Notes under the pieces: model-generated
Database searches by the model: none
What the model saw: only the letters and a program-made list of their open reading frames with translations
Told to the model about the DNA's origin: nothing
Shown here: positions 14,290 through 26,640 of the stretch, piece by piece
Numbering within the stretch: position 1 is the first letter of the stretch
Layout: every line of letters starts with the position of its first letter
Position numbers and translations under genes: made by a program
Assembly: GCA_020091685.1 (NCBI GenBank)
Contig: CM034613.1
Location: 12,568,772-12,632,771 of the forward strand
Source: Lutjanus erythropterus
Taxonomy: Eukaryota > Chordata > Actinopteri > Lutjaniformes > Lutjanidae
Length of the DNA: 64,000 nucleotides
Reading direction: 5' to 3'

Positions 14290-14776
14290 AGACTACTTCC
14301 TGGCAGCCTAAAAAAGGTTGTCCTCTTAACTATAGTGCTATTTATCCATCTAGATTGTTGTGGTGTGAGTTGCAAAGTTTTGAAGATATCAGCTGTAGAG
14401 ATGTCTGCCTTCTCTTAAGTATAATGTGACTAAATGACTTACTTGTGGTGTTCAGCACCGAAAAATACATTTGAAAAACTCAACACCAGTATCTCCTTGA
14501 AGAATCATGACTTGGTTACTCAAGATAATCCACAGACCTTTTAGAGAGCAGTTTCATGGAGGAACTATTTTCTTTCTGTGGTAGAAACTACTGGAATTAC
14601 TTTATCTCTGTAATAAAATAAAAATTGGAAATAATCTGGAAATGTCCAGACATTTTTACGGCCGATATCTCCAAAACTCTGCACCTGGCACCAAAACATT
14701 GTAAATGGATGTATAGCACTCCAGGTAAGAGTAATAATGCGCATTATTGATTTTGGGGTGAACTTTCCCTTTTAAT
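14290..14776 (+). repeat. TTAA-type MITE, copy 1
   Basis: It contains TGGTGTGAGTTGCAAAGTTT, GTCTGCCTTCTCT, CTCAAGATAATCCACAGACC and GGAACTATTTTCTTTCT, and ends TTTTGGGGTGAACTTTCCCTTTTA. I recognise these blocks from a very common fish miniature element with termini near AAAGGGATAGTTCACC. The left terminus is not clear. Confidence 0.7.
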
Positions 14777-14875
14777 AAACTAAGAACAACAACAGTGCCC
14801 ATTAAAAGCCATTCAGATGTTTCACCCTCTAATCAATCCACAGTACAGTCTTTATAGTGGTATTTATTATGATTA

Positions 14876-15242
14876 TTTAAGGCATAGTTCACCCCAAAAT
14901 CAAAAATACCTATTATTACCTTGGCCTGCACTGCTATTTATCTATCTAGTAGAAAGAGAGTAGTTCTGGTAGATTCGACTGCAAGAAGAAAATAGTTTCT
15001 ATGTGAAAATGCTCCCAGCAAGGTCTGTGGTGTTTTTGGAAAGGGACACAGGTGATGTATTTTCCTGATGCTTTGAGCATCACAACCTGAATGCTATTCT
15101 GTCCCATTATATTGGAGAGAAGGCAGACATGTCTATGGCTGATGACACCAAACCTCTGCAACTCACACCAAAACAGCACGACAGGCCAGGGGAAAGATAT
15201 GTATTTATTTATTTTGATGGAGGGGGGGAACTATCCCTTTAA
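14876..15242 (-). repeat. TTAA-type MITE, copy 2 (inverted)
   Basis: The ends are TTTAAGGCATAGTTCACCCC and GGAACTATCCCTTTAA, imperfect terminal inverted repeats with TTAA at each edge. The interior is the reverse complement of the element at 14290 (GGTGTGAGTTGCAGAGGTTT and GTCTGCCTTCTCT read on the minus strand). It is probably a short, internally deleted copy. Confidence 0.75.
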
Positions 15243-16919
15243 GGACAAACAAAATGGAATTTAGTTCACTACTTTATTGCCATATCGACAAGGTTGATTT
15301 GCCTTTGTGAGCTCACTTAAGGACAGAAAAGACAGAAAAAAATGTTAAGCCACCCAACACATTAAATAAAGTATAAAACGTCTCCACTTGGTAACGGTGT
15401 ACGGTGTCCATGCTACGGTGTTCTTTGCCACATTAGAGAGCCAGCTCTTCTCCCCCATTTTCACCCAAAGTGTACTGCAACTTCGGCCAGCAATTTCCCC
15501 AGTAATTGTAGTAAGTCCAGATGATCATATTTAATCAAATAGCATGCACTCTCCACACTCCAACTGATCATGCTCTGATATGTTGTAAAAGTATGATGAA
15601 GGTAAAATGAATGTTCTCAAACCAGCTGTCAGAGCGTCCTTAGTCACACTGTCAGCCCTTCAGTTTGAATGTCAAAGAGGCTTTTTTGTTCCCTCGGCAT
15701 CATTGTCACAGTTTAGATTGACAAGACAGCAACACAGCACGAGTGGTAGCTTTAGTCTAAAAATTTTTACACATCTTGTCCTGAAACTTGCCTTGATGTA
15801 GCGCAAGTTAATCCATCATATATTAAACAACATGTCCTCTTTTGTTTCCACATAGTTTTGAAATTGTGGTTAAGAGCAGGAATGTTTTTGCAAGGGCTTC
15901 CTTGAAGGTGCATTTGGGCACTTGTGGGAAGTGTAAGAAAAATGGACTCTGGCATGCTTTTAATGTGGAAAATAGTAGCAGCAGAAATCAAACGGAGCCC
16001 CACAATATGATATTAAGACCATAATTAAATCACAATATGATTTTGTTGCGATTTTAAACATTTTGCTGTTTTATTTTGTAAGACATTTCCAACTTATAGA
16101 TATTGTTTCTATGATCTATAAGATATTCGATCTCACTTGGTGTGTGTGTTGCTCTGTGTCTAAAATGAGAAGTGTTCGTCCCGGCTGTGTGTTGAGGACA
16201 GACTAATCCATGTTATGGAATGATAATGAGTTTGGAGGAGCGGAGCAGGGGAAGCTAATAAAGAAGGAGAGCAAGACTCTTAGTCTTTCTGTCAGCGTCG
16301 GCACCGCCGCCGCTATTGATCACAAGTACCAAAGGCAGGAGGGGACGGCGTGTTACTTAAAGGAGGAGGTGGGGTGGAGCGGGCGCTAAAGGGAAGGAGA
16401 GTTACCGTTATGTAAGGGAAGGAGGACGGCAGGAGCTGTCCTTAAATAAGGGAGGCGACAAGGCATTGATGACGAGGAGGAGGGAAAAAGACAAGCAGAG
16501 GCGGATGAAAGAGGAGAGGAAGACAGGTGATGTGGGGTAAGAGGAAGGATAAAGGCCATGGAGGAAGTGTTTGGGGTCGGATAGGAGGGAGTTAAGGAGG
16601 TTGGAAATAAAAGAAGAAAATAAATAAGAGGACATAGCGTGAAGGTCGGTGGAAAGACTGTTTCCATCTGTACTGTGTACTTAACACGTTGTTTTGCTTG
16701 TATGACACGGCAAGGTCACACCTCCCGTGACGGACTGTTGTCAAGGGAACCATAGGCACCTTCCTCTTAAAGCCACAGACACACACACACTTACTCTTCT
16801 AACATCTCTTCGACGCACATCTTGATGTTTTTCTGCTTAAATTTCTCATCCATATTCATGTCCATCATGTGGAAATCGTGACAGTCTGTGTTTGTTGGCA
16901 TGCCTCCTGCTGCAGTTTA

Positions 16920-17395
16920 AACTAATCTGGTGCTGAAATGATTTGTCAATTAACGGATTAGTTGCTTGGCATAAAATTAATTGACAGCGTCGTCATAATC
17001 TCTTAATCATTCAAGTCATTCATCGAGCAAAAATGGCAGGAATTTTCCAGCTGTATCTTATCTCCAACGCATCTTAGCTTAGCATTATTTACAGGTGAGG
17101 ATGACAGGGATAAGGGCAGCAGCAAGTTATTATTTTTATTATCGATTAGTGTACCTATCATTTTCACGATTAATCTATTAACTTTTTTTTGTCTATAAAA
17201 TGTTGAAATTGCGAAAAGCGCTCATTACAGTTTCATTACAGTGATGTCTGAAAATTGCTTGTTTTGTCTAACCAACAGTCCAAACCCAAAGACTCTTCAT
17301 TTACTTTCAGTAATGACAAGGAAATAAAGCAAATCCTAAAATTTAAGAATCTGCAACAAGGAAGTTGTTTGACATTTTGGCTTGAAAAATGACAG
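16920..17395. repeat. MITE-like remnant with CGATTAAT repeats
   Basis: Blocks ATTATCGATTAGTGTACCTA, CGATTAATCTATTAAC, CTAACCAACAGTCCAAACCC, AAAGACTCTTCATTTACTTT and GCTTGAAAAATGACA follow the order of a common fish element (ending near ...TTTGACTGAAAAATGAC...CGATTAATCG). The copy is degenerate. Confidence 0.6.
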
Positions 17396-17398
17396 AAA

Positions 17399-17480
17399 CT
17401 GGGCCCCCTGTAGCTCAGTTGGTAGTCTCTGCTTTTCAAGCAGTAAGCAGCAGTGGTACCAGCGACCACGGCAGAGTGCA
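17399..17480 (+). repeat. tRNA-derived SINE-like fragment
   Basis: GGGCCCCCTGTAGCTCAGTT followed by GGTAG is a perfect tRNA-type A box and D arm. It is followed by a possible CTGC/GCAG anticodon stem with a TTTTCAA loop. The T arm and B box (GGTTCGA) are not recognisable, so it is not a functional tRNA. A common fish SINE has a nearly identical head. Confidence 0.45.
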
Positions 17481-17654
17481 ACAGGGCTAAACAGGATACA
17501 GCTTTTAAATGTCATTGACTCAAGACGAGCGCATCATCAGTTAAAGAGGCACCTTCAAGCAGGCAGCCCTGTTGTAATGAAGATGCACATCCCTGCCATG
17601 CTGGGACACAGCAGTCAAACCAGTTGAGCCAAAAGGTTAACTCTGTGTACAATT

Positions 17655-17980
17655 CAGAATATCAAGAACCCCAATATCAATAGTCAAAACTCTCTAGAAC
17701 CTCAGTATCAGTCAATAAACTCAAGAACTCCAGTATCAGTGGTCAAAAATCTCAAGAAACCAACTATCAAGTCAAAAATCTCAAGAAGTCCAAAATCAGT
17801 GCTAAAATCATTAAGAACCTCAATGTCTATAGTCTAAATTATCAAGAACCCCAATATTAACACCAATTAAATAATCAAGAGCCCTTATGTTGAAACTTCA
17901 AGTTACAAAGAACCAAAATATGAAGACCCCCAACATCATCTCTAAAAATCAAAAAGAACCCCGTATATGAAGACTCCAAA
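17655..17980. repeat. degenerate ~33-bp tandem repeat
   Basis: About nine or ten imperfect units near TATCAAGAACCCCAATATCA plus ATAGTCAAAACTC. Unit edges drift but the AAGAACCCCAATATC and AGTCAAAA blocks recur throughout. Confidence 0.8.
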
Positions 17981-19096
17981 ATGGTCATAAAAGGACATCA
18001 AACTTTACCATCCTCAGGGCCATGCTGATAGCGTGACTAAAGCTGCCAAACATTTGCTTGCTTCTATCTTCTAAACTGTTTGACTCCTTTTACAATGTAG
18101 TCATTTTCTTTTCATCTGAAGAGGTGCTTCAGGTTTCTCAACGTGCTGGCTTTTCTGAGGGACTTTGTACCTCGGCTCAACAAACTAACATCACTTCTTG
18201 AGAAGACGAAATTCAAGAGCGCAAACCTTTTCACATTGCTTGGCATTGTAAACTGAGTCTTTGGGTTTCGGACAAAACAATGGGTTTCACAACAACAATG
18301 TGAAGAAGAAGTCACCTTGGGCTCTGGGGAATTGTGAGTGGCATTTTTCTCTGTTATTACGCTAAATATAATTTAGTCGCTTGGAAAAAATACCATAAAC
18401 TGAATCAATTAAATGAGCCTGAAATGAGTCAAACTACTTTTTACATATCACTTCAACTTGTTTTTGCAAGTAGTTTGATATTTGATGTTGTTTCATGTCT
18501 TAATTTGAGTGTGTGCGTGACTACATTTGTCGTCTTTGACGGATGCGCTTCTTCAGAGACTGACATTTCCAGAATGTCAGAGGTCAGTCTTCCCACAGAT
18601 ATTATTGAACCGTTCTCTACCTCCTTTCATCCACCCATGCCTTCTTCCTTCAACACATAAACAAAGAAATAGCAGCGACTGCTGGGAAAACACGAGGCGT
18701 TATCACCCAGAGGGGCATCAAAGATTTGTTTAGTGGTGGTGAGTCAGACAGGGTGGTCTTCTCCGGTTTGTCCTGTAGAGCCAATGACGAATTGATGTAC
18801 TCACTAACCCTCTGAGGACACAAGACACTGTCCCTCTCTCTGCAGACGGATGTCTTTCTGATCTTTCATTATGTAATATGACTGCAGGACAGTTTCACAG
18901 CACAGGACAAGGGCATCAATAAAGGTCCCACGTGTGATCTTGACAACCAAGGATGCATCAGAGTGATTAAATAGCTAATATACAGGATCTGAAAAATGCC
19001 CCTAAATCTTCTCAGAGCTTGAGGCTTTTCTGTCCAACCATTACTCCAAAACACAAAATAATCTATTATTAACTGTATAAACAGAAAAAATACTTG

Positions 19097-19219
19097 TTTT
19101 GGAGCTTTCGACTTAATCACATGGTCTTCATCAGCAGCTGAAGTTTAGTTCTTTAAATTCTGACTGAGCTGTTTTCAGCTGTTGATGATGACCATGTGAT
19201 ACGATTGAATGCTCCAGAA
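19097..19219. repeat. imperfect inverted repeat (44-nt arms, 35-nt loop)
   Basis: The left arm at 19097-19140 and the right arm at 19176-19219 pair at 35 of 44 positions, including TCACATGGTC and CAGCTG blocks. It could fold into a hairpin. It may be a small MITE remnant, as no host function is apparent. Confidence 0.75.
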
Positions 19220-22200
19220 TGACTAAGTCGATTAATCAATTAATTGCCAACTATTAAATATAGTGCCAACTATCAATTGAACTGATTGGGCTTTATAAGT
19301 TTTTGTAAAAATGAAGCAAAAAATCTCAAATTTATTGACTTAGCATAAAAAATAAGGCAAACTTGCAATGAATGAGTATTAATCAAGTGATCTTGATGTT
19401 TTCATGACAGTTCTGAACATTTGTGCGGACTCTGCAGGATTAAACAAAGTGTAAAAGTTAACACCAGATGCTGTTTGAATGTGGTCTGCAGTGTACTGCA
19501 CACTACTGATCTCTACAGTGGAACTAGAGTTTGTAAAATTGCCAAGATGCACATTAAAGAAGTGATACTAGTGTGTTGCAAGGAAAAATGTGTTGACACA
19601 TATTTCAACAGAAGTTGTGTGTTTTCCTAGTGGGAGTTCTATATACATACATATGTAGGAGCCTGCAGCCAGTAGAGGAAGTGCAACTTGAGGCACTTCC
19701 ACATCAGCCTGTAACGTTCACTTGTGGTGGCTGCGGCTTGGTCCAGACTCTGTCGATAGTACAGTTAAAACAGCAGGGAAAAATCTGTGTGCGTCTCTGT
19801 GTTTTATTGATCACATAATGTGGAGGCTGCTGCTCTGATCTCACACTGTCGAGATGATGTGCTGTTTTACCAAAGTGAAAAGGAGCAGACCTCACTTAAA
19901 CTGTTTCTGTGTGGGTTTCACAGTTTGTTTAGTCCTGAATTGGTGTTAGATGGGTGGGGCTGGCAGCATCAGACCACACATTGACTGTCAGGACATTTAG
20001 ACAACCACAGACAAGCTTTTCAAAGTACACTTCTGAGTAATTACTAATTTACATCTTAACTGAAGATGAGCTTCTGACTACTTGCCCCACCCTGCTAAAG
20101 CTTCCTGCTTGTTGAAACAAACAGTTATTTTATTTACGGCTGCTTTTAAGTCTGTAGTCAGTTGACAGTAGACAACTGCATACCTTTGGCTTACAGACAA
20201 ATACCTTTAAAAGACCAAAACTTTGAAAAAAATGATCATACTAACAAGTATTGTATCGTCAAATTAAAACTTGATTTAGCTCATGTCATTGAGCTCTGTT
20301 ATTGTACGACGCCGTTTCACTGTTTGACATGTTCCTTCATTACAATGAGCATGGATGCTGTAGCTTATTTGGATTTTTTTTAATGTATATTCTTGAGTGT
20401 TTCATTAATATTTATGCCTTGAGAGTCTGGTCTTTTCATGGAATATATTGACTGTATGAATAATGAAGATCAACACCAGCCATAATACTTAAGTGATGCC
20501 TAGTTCAGATGATATTGATTCTGTTAATTTGCTGCTTTTCTATATCTTATGTGATAGTAAGCTGAATGTCTTTGTGGAGGGGACTGTTGGTTGGACAAAA
20601 CACATCATTTTATGATGTTGCATTGGGCTTTAGGAAATCATTATAAAAATTGTGACTTGAGAAATACTTGCATGCTTGCATGCACCTATGTTAATTATGG
20701 CAAACATCTGTAATGAAGTTAAACATACTAATCAAATTGTGGGTGATTATAAAGAGTTTATATCCATATATTCTTTTTGGGTTGCCTGGTGGAGAGTTAC
20801 ACTCCGCTGAATTACTGAATGTCCTCTTATAATTGATAATGAAAATAGTTGCAGACCTTCTTATAGTACATCCAAGTTTTTCTGCTCACCTCCTACTTAA
20901 AAACACTCAGAACTCAACTCTGAACTCAGCTTTATTTGTATTTTAAATTCTTTAAATATTTATCCAAAGGGTTTTCAGTCAAAGGAGACAGAAGGAAAAG
21001 AAATGTGAAAACAGAAACATGAGACTGTTCGCCAGTTCTGTTAGAACCGTTGAAATTATTTGCAACGACATGTCAGACTTTTTGTCCGGCAGAAGCCAGA
21101 ACGGATGTCTCAGTATAAAAAACAGATTTAGGTTGTTGAGATGTAGATCCTATTGGGAATTAGTCATCCCCCTGGCTTAGCTAGACTCCCTGAAAGACAA
21201 ATTAGTTTGTTTTTTTCCATGATGCATTGCAGCCAATAATTATATCCCAGTTGTTGCAGAGTAGAAGAAAGAAAGAGGAACGCTGTGCTCTCATTTTTCC
21301 ATTCTTTACCATATAGTCAAAGGCGTTATTTCCTAGTTGCTGTACAGCTTTTTGCCACCATACACTGGTGCACTTGTCTTTGTTCTTGTCTGTTCTTTTG
21401 TTCAGATTGATAATTATGTGTAGTGACTGTTGAGGTGTAGTGACAGGCTGTCGAGGAGACGGGGCAGAAAAGTGAGAACTGGACCGGAGAGGAAGTGTTT
21501 GTGGCAGACGGACTGTTTTGACCTTTGCCATGTGATTCCCCTCCTCCGATGCGGTGACAAGGACTCTACAGTAACTGTGTGGCAGTCGAGGGTGGAGATG
21601 TTTTTTATGAAGTGTTTGTTATGTGAAGTGTTTGGCTGATTGTCTCGTGCAGAGGGATTTAAAGTAGTTAAATGAAGAGTGCAGGGGTCTCCGCCGAGGT
21701 GTCCTGGCAATTTTCCTGCAAGAGAAGTGTTTGAAAATTAAAAAAAAAAAAAGCTAAGCTAAGGACATCTTTGACTATTATTCCCATTCCTCTTCTCATT
21801 TTTCCTCATATTGCTTGTTGTGTGGCTAATAGTGCTTCTGTTATCAGTTGTTTCTTGAGTTAATCTGATAGTCGAAAAGAATGAAGTTAATATTCAGCAC
21901 GATGCTCTAATGGAAGGTTTGTGTTTCAGCCAAGTACAGAATGCAGAAATCCCTATGGTACTTGCATCCATTTACTGAGCAACAATGAAGTACACCTTGG
22001 CTATTTACTGTAAGTTTCTCTCAAGGGAAATTTTGAATTTGTCCATCTGTTATATCATGCAACTAATGATCCACTGAGCGGTTGATTAAGAGATGAGTTT
22101 TGTGCTACAGTAGGCCTCATTACTGTGGTAAATTAACAGACTTCTCTTCAGATTTAAGGCAGCGGACATCATCAGTATGACATCTTATTTGAGTTATGAT

Positions 22201-23764
22201 TCATCATGCTTTAGTTTTGCATGGTTTTAGCACCCTCCAAAAGCTATAACCTACAACTACGACATCAGGGGAAACGTTACAGAGGAGGTACAGACCAGAA
22301 ACACACCTTACTAAAACAGTTTCAGCAAAAATTGGGTTGAATCGTCTTCATGAAAACACTGCAGTTATTGCAGCACTATTGAGGTTGTACAAGTGCTCTT
22401 GTTTTGAAAACCCTTTGTTAGTATTTATGAGTGCATGTGAATTTTTACTGACCAAAACATGTATTGAGTATAAAACAAGTGTCAAGACCAAAAGGTGGCG
22501 TTGAATGTCTTGTTACCTTCATAATCTTAATTATTAATTCCTTGGTCACATAGTTCCTGATTAAAATGGCAGTTTTACCTGTTTTAGGACAATTTTATTA
22601 AGGCAAAGTTCACTTAAAAACTAGCTTTTTTTGGTTAAAGCTGGGGTAAGCAGTGCTGGAGAAAGAGGGTTTCTCATGTTTTTGGAATGAGTCTCAACTA
22701 TCAGCTATCATCTAGACTTTTTAAAGCCTGTAAACAGAGCTGAGAGGAGGAGCAAAGGTCTTGTTTTCCCCACTTTAATTACATTATGCTTCAAGGTTAT
22801 TATGGATCTTTTGTCCAGTGAAGCCAGAAATAAACTGCCCACCCAGCTTTAAATGGAAAAAGAGCTTTTATGGAGCCATTGAAGTCCCACAAGATGAGCA
22901 GTATATGTAAGATATTAACTTGAATTTGTGCAAACTAATAAGTAACTTGTGGGCACATGATTAAAAGTATTTTCAGGACATCCAAACATCTTATTTTTGT
23001 AGCGGTACCAAAACTAGGTTCTCCTGTCAGCACTAATATTGTGCTTTGGTGTCATTTAGAGCTGAAAATCAGCTTTAATCAACTTTTTGATAATTGAATG
23101 AATGAGATGAGGTCTTAATTTCTGAACCAGCCCTACACTCTTCTTTGTCAGTCTGTTGGATTGGAAGACAGATCAGTGTATAGGCAGATTGCCCCCCCTG
23201 CCCTCTTGCCCCCCTAATGGCTCACCTCAGGTGCTTCAAACCCGTCCCAAATCGACCCCTGGCACCCGTCCTCTTCTGCCTCCTCTCCACCTTAATTCAC
23301 TCCTCTCACATCCAGCAGGTGTAAGCAGAAGCTGCCCTTTCTATCAGAAGAAAAAAAATTGATTTGTTTTTATTCATAGGTTTAGCCTCTCCTGCCCACT
23401 TTGATCTCGTGCAGAAAGCCTTGGGGAGCGAGGAGGAGTGGAGGCTCTCTGTGTTTGTCGCCGGGTGTTACAGCGGTTGCGTCAGCCTGTCGGGCCACTT
23501 GTCCGGTTCAGTGTTGGGATGTGAGCGCTGAAAGAAAGATGAAAGGCAGTAAGTGGGGTGGATTTGGAGGATGGCCCAGGTGAGATGAGAGGGAGCTGAG
23601 GGTGGAGAGGTGTGTTTGGAAGAGGGACGTAATTTTTCTGTCCACTCTGTCTGCCTTTAATCTTTATACTTGTCATTAAGGTTGCATTAGGAGTTGGAGT
23701 GTGTGTGTCTGTGTATCAGCACTTGTCTCTAGATGTCCTGTCTGGACTATTGATCTTTGTTGGG

Positions 23765-24382
23765 TAGGGATGAAACAATATATCATATATTGCAATCTCG
23801 CAATAAAACAAAGTCTCCATACCAAACCAGACTGTGGCAGTACATACCCTGGTATTACATGATCAATTATTTTATTTTTTATTTTTATTTTATAAAAAGC
23901 ACTGCCAGTGACTGCTGCATTGCTTTTGTTGCAGTTGTACATACATAATTCAAACATTCATGGCCAAAGACAGTTCACAGCAGGTTTTTGTACATACTTA
24001 TTTATTTATCTGTTGAGTTAAACGAACCCCCCCTTAGCCGATTCCATGGCAATCACCCTCCTGGGGTCCACACCTAACATACAATTATTGCCTTAATTTA
24101 CATAAAATGATGTCAAGATTTTTTTTTTTTTCAAGTGAATATTAATTGTACTTTATTCAATTTTATTTTTATTTTATTTTATTAAAGAAGGAAGAAGCAC
24201 TTTAAGTTGAACAGAAAAAAAAATTTTAATGACCCAAAAATGCTGTATACATCAGATTTATCATTTAATAAAGGAAATTTTGTCAATTATCTTTGTTTTT
24301 TAGTATCGCGATAAATCTCATATCGTTGACTTTTTATTGTGATATTATTGTACTGTGTCTTTTTGATATTGTTACATCCCTA
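23765..24382. mobile_element. hAT-type nonautonomous element (TAGGGATG ends)
   Basis: Terminal inverted repeats TAGGGATGAAACAATAT and ATATTGTTACATCCCTA differ by one base. The flanking octamers TTGTTGGG and ATGTTGTG match at six of eight positions, which fits an old hAT target duplication. The interior is AT-rich without a transposase frame. CAATCTCGCAATA and TATCGCGATAAAT are typical of this fish family. Confidence 0.75.
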
Positions 24383-25672
24383 ATGTTGTGCTTTGGCAAT
24401 TGTCTTCAGTATTCAAAAAGTCGAGTCATCAAAAGTATTGATACTTTAGGTGTGTGTGTACAGTAAAATAACATGGTAAACAGCAAGATGGCAGCAGAGA
24501 TAACGTAAAAATACCTTCCCATGCACAAGTAAATAAATAGAGGAACATAAAAATCTAAAAGAGGTGAATAAAAATGAGAAATATGACCTTAAGGACTCTC
24601 AAAATCCTGAGAAAACATGTCAGTCTCAAGTTTTACCTTAAAAATGTCAACAGAACAGAATACTTTTCAATACTACATTGTTTAAAGTAATACAATACTA
24701 ACACTCGATAGCATCAAAAGTACCAAAGCCATGAAAAAGAAAAGATCTAAGTGCTTATTTAAGACGTCAGTTCAGTTTCTATTGTCCTGCCTGACATTTG
24801 GCTTGCAGCAAAACCAGACAGTGTTCAGTGACTTTTTCTGTACCAGCACTGTGAGCAGGTTGTTAATAAATTTTGTGTGCCTAGGACTTATTTTTTGTCA
24901 TGGTATAGAAAGAGGTATCTTTTTTGAATGTGTTTATTTTTTACTATACTGAGTTTAAAATGCTGCTGTTGTGAGAACCCTACGTGGAACACGCACCACA
25001 CCCAACGCAGCGGGGATTGGTTGGTAAAAGTAGTTTACGCCTGGGAAACTTAGATGCATAGTAGTGGTTCGGTTTGGGGAAAATTTGACAAATTTTAAAA
25101 GCTGCAACGTAATGTCTCATTTATGACAAATATAATGTGTAATTGTCAAATATGTATTGCATTTTCTTCTTCTCTCTTGGAAAAAAAGCCACTTTTCGCT
25201 GTTTTATCTCTGCAGTGAGATGGTTCATCTCTTTCTCAACACATCGTGTCGGCGCCTGTCATCCCCAGATCTCTATTCTTGTTGTTGATGTGTCCCTCAA
25301 TTTTCATGTCTCTGCTTCCTCCCTGTGTCTTCTCTCTTTATTGTCTGACTGCTTGCTTGTTTCCTCCTCTCTGTGTTCATCTCTGTCTCTACATCTTCTC
25401 CTTTTTTTATTTGTTATTTCCCTCTATCTCCCTTCCCTGTCCTTTTATTCTCTTTTCTCTCTTTGCTCCTTTGTCAGCCTGTCTGTCTTTGCCTTTTCCC
25501 TGCATATCATCCTTTGACATAATATTCTTTGTCTATCTTTGTATTTTTCCTATGTTTCCACCTCAGGCAGCCCCAGCAGGTCTATTTTAGTGGTTTACTT
25601 TCTGTCTCTAAAGCCCTGGAGATGAATTATTGAACAGACTGACCCCTGGCTGCACAGCTGCTGTTTGGGTGT

Positions 25673-25673
<1 letters not shown>

Positions 25674-25711
<38 letters not shown>
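25674..25711. repeat. (GT)n microsatellite
   Basis: About 19 GT units near the 3' end of intron 1. Confidence 0.95.
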
Positions 25712-25712
<1 letters not shown>

Positions 25713-26519
25713 TCTTTTCTCCGTTTCCATTTCAGTTTGTGAAGTGCTTCTCGTCTTGTACGTCTGTTTGTGTTTTTGAACAATTTAAGTGCTTCTGTCT
25801 CCGTGTTTTTTTTTTGTTTTTTTTGTGCTGTTTTTGTGTGTTAAGCAGCAGGAAACTTGCGTCCGAGGTGCAAATCGTACTTACATAAGCTCTTGTTTCT
25901 TCAGCATTTCTCAAATGGAAGACATCCAGTAGGATAATTTTGTATGTGTGTTTGTGTGCACTGACGCAAGTGTTGGCTTCAGACATTTTTACAAAAATAG
26001 CAAACCATTTTCAGTCCCATCGTGGGCCAAATTGAATCCTTTTTTTAACAGCTTGTCATCTGATAGAACACAAAGCTGCACTTTAAGCCTCATCAAATGT
26101 CACTTTTAATTTTATTTTTGCTTCTTTTTCTGCCTTGATGGTGCCCTGGAGAGTTAGACAGTAAAGATGAAGCAGAAAGGAGATGACACATTATCAGGGT
26201 TACATGACATCAGTGCATACATTTGGTTTGTCTTATGCAGTTGAACGCCCAGAATGATGACCCATATATAGTTATTTTAGGTACACCTAGGTCAGTGTTT
26301 CCCAAACTTCTTACAGTCCCATACCCCTTCAGATGTTCCACACCCAGCTACTTAACCCCACCACCCACCCACTCTTATATGATTTTTTTAAATGTTTGTA
26401 AGCTCCCTCCACTCCTACGTTACCTTGTGAGGCAGCTGGATTTGCAAGATCACAACTGAATTCATCTTGCCAGGCTTCAAATTATCTGCTTGTGTTGTAC
26501 CAAAGGTGGTGCAGCCAAT

Positions 26520-26640
26520 CAGCATCCCAGGAGGGAATACCTTTTTATATTCCATGGTTTTATCTAGAACACACTCAGCGTGTTCTAACAAGAACCTTTT
26601 TATATTCTACGGGTTTTATTCAGAACACATTTAGGCCGCT
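26520..26640 (+). repeat. two-unit tandem duplication, ~62 bp
   Basis: The block CCTTTTTATATTCCATGG...TTTATCTAGAACACACT is followed by CCTTTTTATATTCTACGG...TTTATTCAGAACACATT. The two units are clearly related, and no coding meaning is seen. Confidence 0.65.

Noticed and set aside
16386-16667. 93-residue minus-strand open frame rich in Ser/Pro/Leu
   Set aside because: Complement of a GGA-rich purine tract, with no domain or splice signals.
17399-17480. possible functional tRNA gene
   Set aside because: The A box is perfect but the T arm, B box and acceptor pairing are missing. A degenerate tRNA-derived repeat is the better reading.
25143-25590. overlapping Leu/Ser/Phe-rich open frames resembling membrane proteins
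   Set aside because: Pyrimidine-rich (CTCT/TTTC) intron sequence gives such hydrophobic frames by composition in all phases. No start context or conserved motif is seen.
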